A stretch of DNA of 64,000 nt from contig NZ_FNSI01000001.1 of assembly GCF_900104955.1 (NCBI RefSeq), positions 5,056,001-5,120,000 of the forward strand, read 5' to 3'. The notes below the pieces were generated by a model. It saw only the letters and a program-made list of their open reading frames with translations, was not told where the DNA came from and made no database searches. This stretch comes from Beijerinckia sp. 28-YEA-48. GTDB taxonomy: Bacteria > Pseudomonadota > Alphaproteobacteria > Rhizobiales > Beijerinckiaceae. Positions 1-10,331 of the stretch are shown here, piece after piece (the first letter of the stretch is position 1; each line of letters begins with the position of its first letter). Both the position numbers and the translations under genes were made by a program.

Positions 1-24
1 TTCTCCCGCGTCCGCCCTTTTTAT

Positions 25-1476
25 TTATCCCTGCGGCACGTTGATGATCTGCGGCTCCATATAGGACTGCACGCCCATCACGCCGTGTTCGCGGCCCATG
101 CCCGATTCCTTGAAGCCGCCGAAGGGAATATCCGCTTCCGAGCCGACATGGTGGTTGATCCAGACCGTGCCGGCCTCGATCTGCGCCGCCACTTCGGCGC
201 CCTTCTTCATGTCCTTGGTCCAGACCGAAGCGCCGAGACCCATGCGGGTATCATTGGCGCGGGCGATGGCGTCATCGAGGCTGGAATATTTCATCACCGG
301 CAGGACCGGGCCGAACTGTTCCTCGGTGACGAGGCGCGTGTCGTCCTTGATATCCGCGATGATCGTCGGCTCGAGGAAATAGCCGGGGCGGTTCAGCTTG
401 TGGCCGCCAGCGATGACGCGGACGCCGGGCTGGCGCTTGGCGTCTTCGAGTACGTCGATCACCTTGTCGAACTGCATCTTGTTCTGCAGCGGGCCCATCT
501 GCACCTCAGGCTCGAAGCCTTCGCCGACGCGATGGTTCTTCGCCAAGGTGGCGAAAGCCTCCAGCACCGGCTCGTACATCTGCTCCGGCACGTAGACGCG
601 CTTCACCGCCATGCAGATCTGGCCGCAATTACCGAAGGCGCCGTTGAAGATTTTCTGGGTGGTGGCGGCGATATCCGCATCATCAAGAATGATCGCGGCA
701 TCGTTGCCACCGAGTTCGAGGGTGACGCGCTTGAGCGTGCCGGAAGAACTGTTCATGACGCGCTTGCCGGTGGCGACCGATCCGGTGAAGGAGATACGGT
801 CGATGCCCGGATGTTCGGTCATCCATTGGCCCAGATCATTGCCGCCGGCGACGACATTGAAAACGCCGGGCGGAAGAATGTCGCGGGACAGCTCGCCGAT
901 CAGCAGGGTCGAGAGCGGGGTATAGGGCGAGGGCTTCAGCACCATCGTATTGCCGGCGATCAGCGCCTGGGCGATCTTGTGCGAGGCGAGGCCGACGGGC
1001 ACGTTCCACGGCGTGATGGCGCCAACGACGCCCATCGGCCGGAAGTGGATGCTGATCTTGTTCTTGCCGTCGTCGCGCAGCACTTCGTCTTTGACTTCGA
1101 TGTTCGACATCGCCTCGAGCGAATGGGCGGTGCCGGCCATTTCACGCAGGGCGTTCGACAAGGGCTTGCCCTGTTCGCGGGTGATGAGGGCGGCGATCTC
1201 ATCGGTATTGTCGCGCACGGCCTTGGCCAGTTTGTGCAGATAGGCGCGGCGCTCGCCGAAGGAGAGACGGCTCCAGGCGGGGAATGCCTTGCGGGCAGCG
1301 CCGATGGCCTGTTCGAACTGGTCGCGTGACGCGTCCGGGCACTGGGCGAAAACCTGTTCGGTGGCCGGATTGGTGACACCGAAGGTGGCGGTCGCCGGAA
1401 CGGCCTTGCCGTCGATCGTATGGGTGAAGGTGTAGTTTACTTCACCTTGGCTATTTGCCTGGGTCTTGGGAGCCAT
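25..1476 (-). CDS. NAD(P)-dependent aldehyde dehydrogenase
   Basis: Oxidises an aldehyde to its carboxylic acid in the cytoplasm; the substrate cannot be told from sequence. The 483-residue length is normal for the ALDH superfamily. Visible motifs are TPWN (about 155-158, oxyanion Asn), the Rossmann-type SFTGS near 229, the general base in LELGG (Glu254) and the catalytic Cys288 in GNCGQICMA. The ATG is set by an AGGAGGA ribosome site at 1481-1487. The gene is transcribed away from the atp operon and its downstream neighbour lies off the window, so pathway context is missing. Its upstream region carries overlapping palindromes at 1504-1530. The family call is secure and the substrate is open. 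Confidence 0.93.
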   Translation of the reverse strand: MAPKTQANSQGEVNYTFTHTIDGKAVPATATFGVTNPATEQVFAQCPDASRDQFEQAIGAARKAFPAWSRLSFGERRAYLHKLAKAVRDNTDEIAALITREQGKPLSNALREMAGTAHSLEAMSNIEVKDEVLRDDGKNKISIHFRPMGVVGAITPWNVPVGLASHKIAQALIAGNTMVLKPSPYTPLSTLLIGELSRDILPPGVFNVVAGGNDLGQWMTEHPGIDRISFTGSVATGKRVMNSSSGTLKRVTLELGGNDAAIILDDADIAATTQKIFNGAFGNCGQICMAVKRVYVPEQMYEPVLEAFATLAKNHRVGEGFEPEVQMGPLQNKMQFDKVIDVLEDAKRQPGVRVIAGGHKLNRPGYFLEPTIIADIKDDTRLVTEEQFGPVLPVMKYSSLDDAIARANDTRMGLGASVWTKDMKKGAEVAAQIEAGTVWINHHVGSEADIPFGGFKESGMGREHGVMGVQSYMEPQIINVPQG

Positions 1477-1503
1477 ATTTTCCTCCTTGAGTTGTCCCTC
1501 TCG

Positions 1504-1530
1504 CTATATTCAAATCGATATAGCGATATC
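1504..1530. promoter_or_regulatory. Palindromic operator candidate upstream of the aldehyde dehydrogenase
   Basis: Two overlapping inverted repeats lie 28-54 bases upstream of the aldehyde dehydrogenase ATG. CTATAT (1504-1509) pairs with ATATAG (1518-1523) across 8 bases, and GATAT (1517-1521) pairs with ATATC (1526-1530) across AGCG. The stretch is AT-rich in a GC-rich setting, and this placement is typical of a repressor site. No regulator gene is adjacent inside the window. Protein binding is inference only. Confidence 0.35.
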
Positions 1531-1849
1531 AAGCGCTCAATGGCTGAACGCGTTCAGGCGCCGGGCGCCTTGTGTGGTCATCAAAACCAGCAGCGACCTG
1601 CAAAAGCAACGTGGCCGCGTTGCTGAAATGCGAAAGCTTGCCCATCGCCAAAAGGTCGTGGGCCGAGGCCGCGAGAGAGACGAGGGCGTGGGCCGCGCGT
1701 GTATCGGTTTGCGAGCTGGCTTGCGCGCGCTCGAATGGCCTCCGTAGATTCACGGGGTATTCAATGCCCATGTCAGGAAGGCTGCGGCGTCTCGCCTCAC
1801 TCTCGACAAACTCTTCCACGCCAGGCGGTGTTGCGTGGCCAAACCCCAT
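1529..1849 (-). CDS. Doubtful small hypothetical protein
   Basis: A 106-residue reading frame sits in the 528-base gap between the aldehyde dehydrogenase and atpH. In its favour is a GGGGG ribosome-site-like stretch 6 bases before the ATG at 1849. Against it are third-codon GC that looks lower than in neighbouring genes, no recognisable domain and a tail with ordinary composition. It runs in the same direction as the aldehyde dehydrogenase and ends about 50 bases before that gene starts, inside the palindromic region. I do not recognise the protein. The rest of the 1477-2004 gap shows nothing I can name beyond this frame and the palindromes. Confidence 0.3.
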   Translation of the reverse strand: MGFGHATPPGVEEFVESEARRRSLPDMGIEYPVNLRRPFERAQASSQTDTRAAHALVSLAASAHDLLAMGKLSHFSNAATLLLQVAAGFDDHTRRPAPERVQPLSA

Positions 1850-2004
1850 ATGTTACCCCCTGCGCGCCTTGTGGCGGGGTCGCGCGGGCTGCGCGATCCG
1901 GCCCATTTCCAGCCAGCATGCAATCCGGGTTTTTCCAGCGCCGACGACGCCGGGGAATGCCCGGAAGATGTGTGCAGGCATATCAACCAGAGGCCAGATT
2001 TCAC

Positions 2005-2568
2005 GTGGCGCAAGAGGTTTCCATCGTTTCCGGCATGGCAGGGCGTTACGCTCTTGCTCTGTTCGAGCTCGCCAAGGAACAGAAATCGCTCGATAAGGTC
2101 GCCGACGACCTGAAGTCCTTCGCTGATCTCATTGCTGCTAGCCCCGATCTTGAGCGGCTGGTGCGCAGCCCGGTCTTCTCGGCCGAGGATCAGGTCAAGG
2201 CGCTCGACGCGCTTCTCGCCAAGGTCGGTATCACCGGCGTGGCCAGCAATTTCCTCAAACTCGTCGCCTCCAAGCGCCGTCTGTTCGCGGTGCGCGACAT
2301 GATCCGCGACTTCGGCAAGCTGGTTGATCGCGAGCGCGGCGTGACGCGCGCTCAGGTCACCGTCGCCGAGCCGCTGAACGACAACCAGATGAGCGCCCTC
2401 AAGGCGGCGCTCGCCAGCATTTCCGGCGGTCAGACCGTCAATGTGGACGTAAACGTCGATCCGGCGATCATCGGCGGGCTTGTCGTCAAGCTCGGCTCGC
2501 GCATGGTCGACGGTTCGCTCAAGACAAAACTCAACTCAATTCGCACTCGTATGAAAGAGGTCGGCTGA
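2005..2568 (+). CDS. atpH: ATP synthase F1 subunit delta
   Basis: Delta links the F1 catalytic head to the peripheral stalk of the membrane ATP synthase. The protein begins like other alphaproteobacterial AtpH proteins, with a short lead ending [18 protein letters not shown] therefore place the start at the GTG at 2005, giving 187 residues, close to the family norm of about 186. An open frame extends further upstream to 1699 but encodes no conserved sequence. An ATG at 2035 is a less likely start. The C-terminal part has the usual [20 protein letters not shown] segment. First gene of atpHAGDC; its TGA overlaps the atpA ATG by one base, which suggests translational coupling. Confidence 0.93.
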   Translation: MAQEVSIVSGMAGRYALALFELAKEQKSLDKVADDLKSFADLIAASPDLERLVRSPVFSAEDQVKALDALLAKVGITGVASNFLKLVASKRRLFAVRDMIRDFGKLVDRERGVTRAQVTVAEPLNDNQMSALKAALASISGGQTVNVDVNVDPAIIGGLVVKLGSRMVDGSLKTKLNSIRTRMKEVG

Positions 2569-4097
2569 TGGATATCCGCGCCGCTGAGATTTCGGCGATT
2601 CTCAAGAATGAGATCGCTAATTTCGGTAACGAAGCAGAAGTTACCGAAGTCGGTCAGGTGTTGTCGGTCGGTGACGGCATTGCGCGTGTCTACGGCCTCG
2701 ACAATGTTCAGGCCGGCGAGATGGTCGAGTTCGAAAACGGCATCCGCGGGATGACGCTGAACCTCGAAAGCGACAACGTCGGTATCGTTATTTTCGGTTC
2801 CGACCGCGACATTAAAGAAGGCCAGACCGTCAAGCGCACCGGCGCCATCGTCGACGTGCCGGTTGGCAAAGAGCTGCTCGGCCGCGTCGTCGACGCGCTC
2901 GGCAATCCGATCGACGGCAAAGGCCCGATCAAGGCGACGAAGCGTGCGCGCGTCGACGTCAAGGCGCCCGGCATCATTCCCCGTAAGGGCGTGCATGAGC
3001 CGATGGCGACCGGCCTCAAGGCCATTGATGCGCTGATCCCAGTCGGTCGCGGCCAGCGCGAGCTGATCATCGGCGATCGTCAGACCGGCAAGACCGCCGT
3101 GGCGCTCGACAGTATCCTCAACCAGAAGTCGCTGAACCAATCGACCGACGAGCAAGTCAAGCTCTATTGCGTCTACGTCGCTATCGGTCAGAAGCGCTCC
3201 ACCGTCGCGCAGTTCGTGAAGGTGCTCGAAGAGCAGGGCGCGCTGGAATATTCGATCATCGTGGCGGCCACCGCCTCCGATCCGGCGCCGATGCAGTTCC
3301 TGGCGCCGTTCGCTGGTTGCGCCATGGGCGAGTATTTCCGCGACAACGGCATGCACGGCCTGATCATCTATGACGATCTGTCGAAGCAGGCCGTCGCTTA
3401 TCGCCAGATGTCGCTCTTGCTGCGCCGCCCGCCGGGCCGCGAAGCCTATCCCGGCGACGTGTTCTATCTGCATTCACGTCTGCTCGAGCGTGCCGCCAAG
3501 CTCAATGATGAGAATGGTAAGGGCTCGCTCACCGCTCTGCCGGTCATCGAAACCCAGGCGAACGACGTGTCGGCCTATATTCCGACGAACGTCATTTCGA
3601 TCACCGATGGTCAGATCTTCCTCGAAACCGATCTGTTCTACCAGGGCATCCGCCCCGCCGTGAACGTTGGTCTGTCGGTGTCGCGCGTCGGCTCGTCGGC
3701 GCAGACCAAGGCGACCAAGAAGGTCGCTGGCAAGATCAAGGGCGAGCTGGCGCAGTACCGCGAAATGGCGGCCTTCGCTCAGTTCGGTTCGGATCTCGAT
3801 GCGGTGACGCAGCGTCTGCTCAACCGCGGCGCGCGCCTCACCGAACTGCTCAAGCAGCCGCAGTTCTCGCCGCTGAAGATGGAAGAGCAGGTCTGCGTGA
3901 TCTATGCCGGCGTCAACGGCTATCTCGATAACCTGCCGGTCAACCGCGTGCGGGCGTTCGAGGACAATCTCTTGACCCTGCTGCGTTCGAGCCACGGCGC
4001 GCTGCTCAACAGCATCCGCGATTCGCGCGATCTGTCTTCGGCCGACGAGGCGACGCTGAAGGGCATCGTCGAGACGTTCGTGAAGAATTTCGCCTGA
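2568..4097 (+). CDS. atpA: ATP synthase F1 subunit alpha
   Basis: Non-catalytic nucleotide-binding subunit of the F1 hexamer (alpha3 beta3), peripheral on the cytoplasmic face of the inner membrane. The length of 509 residues is exactly typical. Order of features: N-terminal beta-barrel to about 95, Walker A GDRQTGKT at 169-176, and the alpha arginine-finger region [13 protein letters not shown] near 370-380. The start ATG overlaps the atpH stop (TGATG). A 78-base gap with a GGAAGGGG ribosome-site-like stretch separates it from atpG. Assignment is certain by sequence conservation. Confidence 0.99.
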   Translation: MDIRAAEISAILKNEIANFGNEAEVTEVGQVLSVGDGIARVYGLDNVQAGEMVEFENGIRGMTLNLESDNVGIVIFGSDRDIKEGQTVKRTGAIVDVPVGKELLGRVVDALGNPIDGKGPIKATKRARVDVKAPGIIPRKGVHEPMATGLKAIDALIPVGRGQRELIIGDRQTGKTAVALDSILNQKSLNQSTDEQVKLYCVYVAIGQKRSTVAQFVKVLEEQGALEYSIIVAATASDPAPMQFLAPFAGCAMGEYFRDNGMHGLIIYDDLSKQAVAYRQMSLLLRRPPGREAYPGDVFYLHSRLLERAAKLNDENGKGSLTALPVIETQANDVSAYIPTNVISITDGQIFLETDLFYQGIRPAVNVGLSVSRVGSSAQTKATKKVAGKIKGELAQYREMAAFAQFGSDLDAVTQRLLNRGARLTELLKQPQFSPLKMEEQVCVIYAGVNGYLDNLPVNRVRAFEDNLLTLLRSSHGALLNSIRDSRDLSSADEATLKGIVETFVKNFA

Positions 4098-4175
4098 TTG
4101 CCAGTGGCGGCGGCTTCGGCCGTCGCCCCGTCTGTCCAACCTGACCTTCCACACGGAAGGGGATGAGAGACACAA

Positions 4176-5060
4176 ATGCCTTCGTTGAAGGACCTGCGAA
4201 CCCGGATTTCGAGCGTCAAGGCGACGCAGAAAATCACCAAGGCGATGCAGATGGTCGCCGCCGCAAAGCTGCGCCGCGCGCAGACCGCGGCGGAAGCAGC
4301 GCGGCCCTATGCCGAACGCATGGAAGCCGTGCTCGCCAATGTCGCCGCCGGCCAGACCGGCAACGGTCCGGCGCTGCTTGCTGGCACCGGCAAGGACAAC
4401 GTGCATCTGCTCGTTGTCTGCACGGCCGAACGCGGCCTGTGCGGCGCTTTCAATTCGTCAATCGCGCGCCTGGCACGTGAGCGGGCCAATTCGCTGATCG
4501 CCCAGGGCAAGACCGTCAAGATCATCTGCGTCGGCAAGAAGGGCTATGACCAGCTTCGCCGCCAGTTCGAAAAGAACATCATCGAACTGATCGAGCTGCG
4601 CTCGATCCGCCAGGTGGGCTTTGCCAACGCCGACGAGATCGCCCGCAAGGTGATTGGTCTCTACGAAGCTGGCGAGTTCGACGTCGCGACGCTGTTCTTC
4701 TCGCAATTCCGCTCGGTGATCGCGCAGATCCCGACGGCGCTGCAGATCATTCCGGCGCAGTTGCCGGTTGCCGGCGAGGCGAAGCCTGTCGTTGGCAAGG
4801 ATCAGCCGGTCTACGAATACGAGCCCGAGGAAGACGAAATTCTGGCGAGCCTGTTGCCGCGCAACATCTCCGTCCAGGTCTTCCGTGCGCTGCTCGAAAA
4901 CGCCGCCTCCGAACAGGGCGCGCGTATGAGCTCCATGGACAATGCCACGCGCAACGCCGGTGATATGATCAAGAAACAGACGATCATCTACAACCGTTCG
5001 CGCCAGGCGATGATCACCAAGGAATTGATCGAAATCATCTCGGGCGCTGAAGCGCTCTGA
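4176..5060 (+). CDS. atpG: ATP synthase F1 subunit gamma
   Basis: Central rotor shaft that turns inside the alpha3 beta3 ring and couples proton flow to catalysis. The 294 residues begin [20 protein letters not shown], the conserved N-terminal helix. The protein ends with the matching C-terminal coiled-coil helix containing [10 protein letters not shown] and a run ending [13 protein letters not shown]. It lies between atpA and atpD, 24 bases before atpD. Nothing is missing or unusual in the family-conserved termini. Confidence 0.98.
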   Translation: MPSLKDLRTRISSVKATQKITKAMQMVAAAKLRRAQTAAEAARPYAERMEAVLANVAAGQTGNGPALLAGTGKDNVHLLVVCTAERGLCGAFNSSIARLARERANSLIAQGKTVKIICVGKKGYDQLRRQFEKNIIELIELRSIRQVGFANADEIARKVIGLYEAGEFDVATLFFSQFRSVIAQIPTALQIIPAQLPVAGEAKPVVGKDQPVYEYEPEEDEILASLLPRNISVQVFRALLENAASEQGARMSSMDNATRNAGDMIKKQTIIYNRSRQAMITKELIEIISGAEAL

Positions 5061-5069
5061 CCGGAATAG

Positions 5070-6518
<1,449 letters not shown>

Positions 6519-6545
6519 TCGTTTTTGCGTTGAGAAGGTAGGGCA

Positions 6546-6947
6546 ATGGCCAATTTCCACTTCGAACTCGTGTCGCCGGAACGCCTCGTTTATTCGGGCG
6601 AGGTCGAATCGGTGCTCGTGACGAGCACCGAAGGCGAAATGCAGGTGATGCGCGACCATGCGCCGGTGATGGCGATGCTGAAGCCGGGCGTCGTGCGTTT
6701 CACCGATGGCGGTGGCGCCAGGCACGATCTGTTCGTGCGTGGCGGCTTCGCCGACATGGCCAACAATACGCTGACGATCCTGGCGGAGCTGGCGGTTGCA
6801 TTGGCTGATGTCGATGCCAAGCTGATCGATGCCGAGATCAAGGACGCCGAGGAAGATCTCGCTGATGCGAAGGTCGAACAGTCGCGCCAACAGGCCGCCG
6901 AGCGGCTGGAGCAATTGCGTGAACTGAAAGCTTCACTGAGCCTGTAA
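6546..6947 (+). CDS. atpC: ATP synthase F1 subunit epsilon
   Basis: Part of the rotor foot and an inhibitor of ATP hydrolysis in many bacteria. The 133 residues start with the conserved NFHFELVSPERLVYSGEVE-type beta-sandwich and end in a helical hairpin rich in Glu, Ala and Gln. A GAGAAGGTAGGGC stretch serves as ribosome site. It is the last gene of the operon and is followed within 9 bases by a strong intrinsic terminator. Genes for the membrane Fo part are not here, as is usual in alphaproteobacteria where the F1 and Fo operons are separate. Confidence 0.98.
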   Translation: MANFHFELVSPERLVYSGEVESVLVTSTEGEMQVMRDHAPVMAMLKPGVVRFTDGGGARHDLFVRGGFADMANNTLTILAELAVALADVDAKLIDAEIKDAEEDLADAKVEQSRQQAAERLEQLRELKASLSL

Positions 6948-6955
6948 AGATCAAG

Positions 6956-6982
6956 CCCGCCGGCAACACCGGCGGGTTTTTT
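6956..6982 (+). terminator. Intrinsic terminator of the atp operon
   Basis: Perfect 8-base stem CCCGCCGG (6956-6963) / CCGGCGGG (6969-6976), loop CAACA, then six T residues. It starts 9 bases after the atpC stop codon. Confidence 0.93.
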
Positions 6983-7107
6983 GTTTCTGCCCGAATCGCT
7001 GATGCTTGCGAAGATGGCTCTTGGCCTGCGGCAATCAGCCGGGCCGAGGTTTTGGCGCGGCATCTTTACTCGTGCGCCTCAATCCGGTAATTCATGACCG
7101 CAATGAG

Positions 7108-7143
7108 CCCCGGAACAGCCATTGCGGCAGTTCCGGGGTTTTT
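7108..7143 (+). terminator. Second terminator-like hairpin, just upstream of purA
   Basis: Stem CCCCGGAAC (7108-7116) / GTTCCGGGG (7130-7138) with a 13-base loop that can form a small inner GCC/GGC pairing, followed by five T residues. It lies about 125 bases beyond the atpC terminator and 54 bases before the purA start. It may end a short separate transcript or act as an attenuator in the purA leader. Confidence 0.75.
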
Positions 7144-7196
7144 GCTTGTCGAGGTCAGCGCGGCGGTTATCGCCGTGCGAATGAGGCTTATTCGAT

Positions 7197-8492
7197 ATGG
7201 CGAATGTGGTCGTCGTCGGCGCCCAATGGGGCGATGAAGGCAAGGGTAAGATTGTCGATTGGTTGTCGCTCGAAGCCGATGTGGTGGTGCGATTCCAAGG
7301 CGGTCATAATGCCGGCCATACGCTTGTCATCGATGGCGTCACTTACAAGTTGTCGCTGCTGCCGTCGGGCATCGTGCGTCCCGGCAAGCTGTCGGTCATC
7401 GGCAATGGTGTCGTTGTCGATCCGGTTCACCTGAGCAAGGAAATCGCGGCTTTGCGCGCCCAGGGTGTCGCGATTTCGCGTGACAATCTGCGCATCGCCG
7501 AGAATGCGCCGCTGATCCTGTCGCTGCATCGCGAACTCGATGCGCTGCGCGAGAACAACGCGACCGCCGGCACCAAGATCGGCACGACCATGCGTGGCAT
7601 CGGCCCGGCCTATGAAGACAAGGTTGGCCGTCGCGCCATTCGCGTGATGGACCTTGCCGACTTCTCGACGATCGACATGAAGATCGCGCGGCTGCTCACT
7701 CATCACAATGCCATCCGCCGTGGTCTTGGCATCGCCGAGATCAATCCTTCTGCTATTCGCGACGAATTGGCGGCGGTGAAGGACGAAGTGCTGTCCTATA
7801 TGGATCGCACCTGGATGCTGCTTGAGGATCTGCGCCGCGACGGCAAGCGTATTCTGTTCGAAGGCGCGCAGGGCGCGCTGCTCGATATCGATCACGGCAC
7901 TTATCCCTATGTCACCTCGTCGAATACCGTGGCGGCTAATGCGGCTACGGGCACAGGCCTCGGTCCGAAGGCGGTGCAATATGTGCTTGGCATCGCCAAG
8001 GCCTATACGACGCGTGTTGGCGAGGGACCGTTCCCGTCTGAGTTGAAGGACGCGACCGGTCAGTTGATCGGCGAGCGCGGCCGGGAGTTCGGCACGGTGA
8101 CGGGCCGGGCCCGGCGCTGTGGCTGGTTCGACGCGGTGCTGGTGCGCCAGACCGTGCGCACCTCCGGCATCGATGGCATCGCGCTGACCAAGCTCGACAT
8201 CCTCGATGGCTTCAAGGAGATCAAGGTGTGCACTGCCTATCGTCTTGACGGTGAAATCATCGACTATCTGCCGGCGAGCCAGGCGGCGCAGGCGCGGGTC
8301 GAGCCGATTTACGAGACGATCGAAGGCTGGGAAGGCACCACGCAGGGCGCCCGTACCTGGGCCGATCTGCCGGCGGCGGCGATCAAATACGTCCGCCATG
8401 TGGAGGAGCTGATCGGCGCGCCGGTGGCGTTATTGTCGACGAGCCCCGAGCGCGCGGATACGATTCTTGTCCATAACCCCTATCGGGACTAA
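7197..8492 (+). CDS. purA: Adenylosuccinate synthetase
   Basis: Cytoplasmic enzyme joining IMP and aspartate with GTP hydrolysis, the first committed step to AMP. The 431 residues open with the family signature QWGDEGKGK, holding catalytic Asp13, and [10 protein letters not shown], holding catalytic His41. The GTP-binding/C-terminal portion includes [23 protein letters not shown] stretch lies about 10 bases before the ATG. Together with the downstream proline-rich protein and rpoH, this order resembles that of other Rhizobiales. Confidence 0.99.
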   Translation: MANVVVVGAQWGDEGKGKIVDWLSLEADVVVRFQGGHNAGHTLVIDGVTYKLSLLPSGIVRPGKLSVIGNGVVVDPVHLSKEIAALRAQGVAISRDNLRIAENAPLILSLHRELDALRENNATAGTKIGTTMRGIGPAYEDKVGRRAIRVMDLADFSTIDMKIARLLTHHNAIRRGLGIAEINPSAIRDELAAVKDEVLSYMDRTWMLLEDLRRDGKRILFEGAQGALLDIDHGTYPYVTSSNTVAANAATGTGLGPKAVQYVLGIAKAYTTRVGEGPFPSELKDATGQLIGERGREFGTVTGRARRCGWFDAVLVRQTVRTSGIDGIALTKLDILDGFKEIKVCTAYRLDGEIIDYLPASQAAQARVEPIYETIEGWEGTTQGARTWADLPAAAIKYVRHVEELIGAPVALLSTSPERADTILVHNPYRD

Positions 8493-8505
8493 GCGAAGGG
8501 TTTCG

Positions 8506-8527
8506 GATGGCGCTGAAAAGCGCCATC
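8506..8527 (+). terminator. GAAA-capped hairpin after purA
   Basis: Perfect 9-base stem GATGGCGCT (8506-8514) / AGCGCCATC (8519-8527) capped by a GAAA tetraloop, 13 bases after the purA stop. There is no T run after it, so it may act as a weak terminator or a 3'-end stabiliser. Confidence 0.4.
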
Positions 8528-8592
8528 TTGGCAGTGGGATGGCAATAGCATTTAGGATTGACGCCTAAGCGCAAGGGTGGTCTGAACGCGTC

Positions 8593-10074
8593 ATGGCCGA
8601 TTATTATCCGCTACTTGCGCGAGCCGTATCAGGGCTCAGCCCAGAAGCGAAAGAACAGCGCCGAGGTATTTACGAGCGCGCCCGCAAGGCGCTGCTCGGG
8701 CAGCTGCGCGGCATCACGCCGGCGGTGCCGGAAGAAGATATCCAGCGCGAAAGCCAGGCACTCGATGCCGCCATTGCGCGGCTCGAAGCGGAAGTCGAGG
8801 CCAAGATCGGCGTCGAGCCGCCACCTGAGCCCAAACCCGAGATTAATGCCGAGGTTAAGCCGGCCGCTCCTGCGCCAGCGGCCCCTATTCCTCCGGCGCC
8901 AACTCCGCCTCCCGTCGCGCCGGTCGTGCGGCCGCCACCGAAACCTCCGGTCGGCGCGCCAACCATTGGCATTCCCCGGGAAGGTAAGTCCTTTGGCGAG
9001 GGGCCGTCCGCGGCACCGTCTATAGACATGGCCGCGCCCACCCTGGGCGGCGCGGCGCCGGCTATCGAACCCGATATCGGCGATGCACCGCGGGTGCCGA
9101 TCAAGGTGCGCACACCCGATCTGGCTACCCGTGCTGAAGCGTCTGGTCGCGACGGCAATGGCGCCGAGGGCGCCACCCGGCCGGAAGTCATGCGGCCCGC
9201 CGCGCCGCGTCCACAGGAAAGTTCACGTGGTTTTGGCCGTGTCGCCCTGATCATCGGCGCCATCGCCGTGGTGTTTGGCGGTGTTGGTTTTGCCGCCTGG
9301 AAATGGCGCGACCGGCCAGAAGACATCACACGGGCGCGTTCGCCAGTCGTCGATCAGCAGCAGCCAGCCGCCGCGTCAGGCCCCAAGGTCAATGAACGGA
9401 TTGGTTCCGGCGCGGCGCCGACGCGCGCGCCGGAATTGCAGCCCGAGCCGCAACGGCGAGCGCAAACACCGCCGACCAGCCAGCCGACGCCCGCCGCTCC
9501 GGTCCCCAGTCAGCCGGCATCGCCAACGGTGCAGGTGGCGCAGCGGGTCGGCCTGCTGTTGCAGTCTGAGTCGCCGCAAGGCTTCGATACCCAGATCGGC
9601 ACCGTCGTGTGGCGGACGGATTCGATCAATCGCGGCGGCAACGCGCCTTTGTCTCAGGCGATTCGCGCTGATTTCGATGTGCCAGATGCCAAGCTCAAGG
9701 GCTTCATCACCATCGAGAAGAATTCCGATCCGACCCTGCGGGCTTCGCACACGATCACCGTGCGGTTCCTACCGGCTGAGGACAGCCCGCTGGCCAAGAT
9801 CGTCGATATCGGTTTGCCGGTGATGCGCAATGAATCCGCCGCCAATGTCGAAGCGTTGGCCGGCGTGCAAGCGAAGATCACCGACAACATTTTCATCGTC
9901 GCCTTGACCAGCGATCCGCAGTTCGCCGTGCGCAATATCGAGACGATCAAGTCGCGTGGCTGGCTGGATATCCCGATGAAACTGGCCGACGGCCGCGCCG
10001 CCAAGATCACCCTGGAGAAGGGCAATCCAGGCGACCGCGTGGTGAATGAGGTCTTCGACGCCTGGGGGCGTTGA
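8593..10074 (+). CDS. Conserved-type Pro/Ala-rich single-pass membrane protein of unknown function
   Basis: 493 residues in four parts. Residues 1-75 are charged and helical and may form a coiled coil (GLSPEAKEQRRGIYERARKA). Residues 76-210 are a low-complexity Pro/Ala linker. One transmembrane segment follows at about 217-236 (VALIIGAIAVVFGGVGFAAW). A second Pro/Gln-rich linker leads to a folded C-terminal domain at about 325-493. With no N-terminal signal, the topology is probably N-in, C-out, putting the C-terminal domain in the periplasm. I recall proteins of this build beside purA and rpoH in related Rhizobiales, but no function. Convergent with rpoH. Confidence 0.75.
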   Translation: MADYYPLLARAVSGLSPEAKEQRRGIYERARKALLGQLRGITPAVPEEDIQRESQALDAAIARLEAEVEAKIGVEPPPEPKPEINAEVKPAAPAPAAPIPPAPTPPPVAPVVRPPPKPPVGAPTIGIPREGKSFGEGPSAAPSIDMAAPTLGGAAPAIEPDIGDAPRVPIKVRTPDLATRAEASGRDGNGAEGATRPEVMRPAAPRPQESSRGFGRVALIIGAIAVVFGGVGFAAWKWRDRPEDITRARSPVVDQQQPAAASGPKVNERIGSGAAPTRAPELQPEPQRRAQTPPTSQPTPAAPVPSQPASPTVQVAQRVGLLLQSESPQGFDTQIGTVVWRTDSINRGGNAPLSQAIRADFDVPDAKLKGFITIEKNSDPTLRASHTITVRFLPAEDSPLAKIVDIGLPVMRNESAANVEALAGVQAKITDNIFIVALTSDPQFAVRNIETIKSRGWLDIPMKLADGRAAKITLEKGNPGDRVVNEVFDAWGR

Positions 10075-10108
10075 AGCTTAGTCGCGCTGACACATTCAAA
10101 TAGGCTTG

Positions 10109-10144
10109 AATAAAGAAGCCGCCTGGATTGCTCCAGGCGGCTTC
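10109..10144 (-). terminator. Terminator between the membrane protein gene and rpoH
   Basis: Perfect 12-base stem GAAGCCGCCTGG (10115-10126) / CCAGGCGGCTTC (10133-10144). On the minus strand it is followed by TTTATT. The T-rich tail lies on the rpoH side of transcription, so it should stop leftward transcripts; the hairpin could also slow rightward ones. Confidence 0.7.
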
Positions 10145-10233
10145 CTACGCAACGCGTAACTCTGTTTGACGACGCCCTGTACGCTGTACGCTACGCCTTG
10201 CCGCGGGATTTTCCCGTCGGCAAACTTCTCATA

Positions 10234-10330
10234 GCGTTTTGCAGTTTGATGGACTCATTAAACGCTGCAAAGACGCGTCAAAAATAAAAGGCGCTGGGCA
10301 AAATCGCGTTTCTTTCGAAACGCGATTTGC
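10234..10330. repeat. Dispersed modular repeat, copy A (after rpoH)
   Basis: Order on the plus strand: a hairpin in which GTTTGATG (10244-10251) pairs with CATTAAAC (10256-10263), extended outward by TTTTGCA/TGCAAAG pairing; a GACGCGTCA core (10272-10280); and a perfect 12-base stem AAATCGCGTTTC (10301-10312) / GAAACGCGATTT (10317-10328). The same modules recur at 13421-13497 and, inverted, at 27981-28070. It ends directly at the rpoH stop codon. Confidence 0.8.
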
Positions 10331-10331
10331 T

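Noticed and set aside
1572..2096. A plus-strand frame of 174 codons and the long N-terminal extension of atpH from 1699
   Set aside because: Composition is Arg/Ala/Ser-rich without conserved motifs; the conserved AtpH sequence begins only at about 2005.
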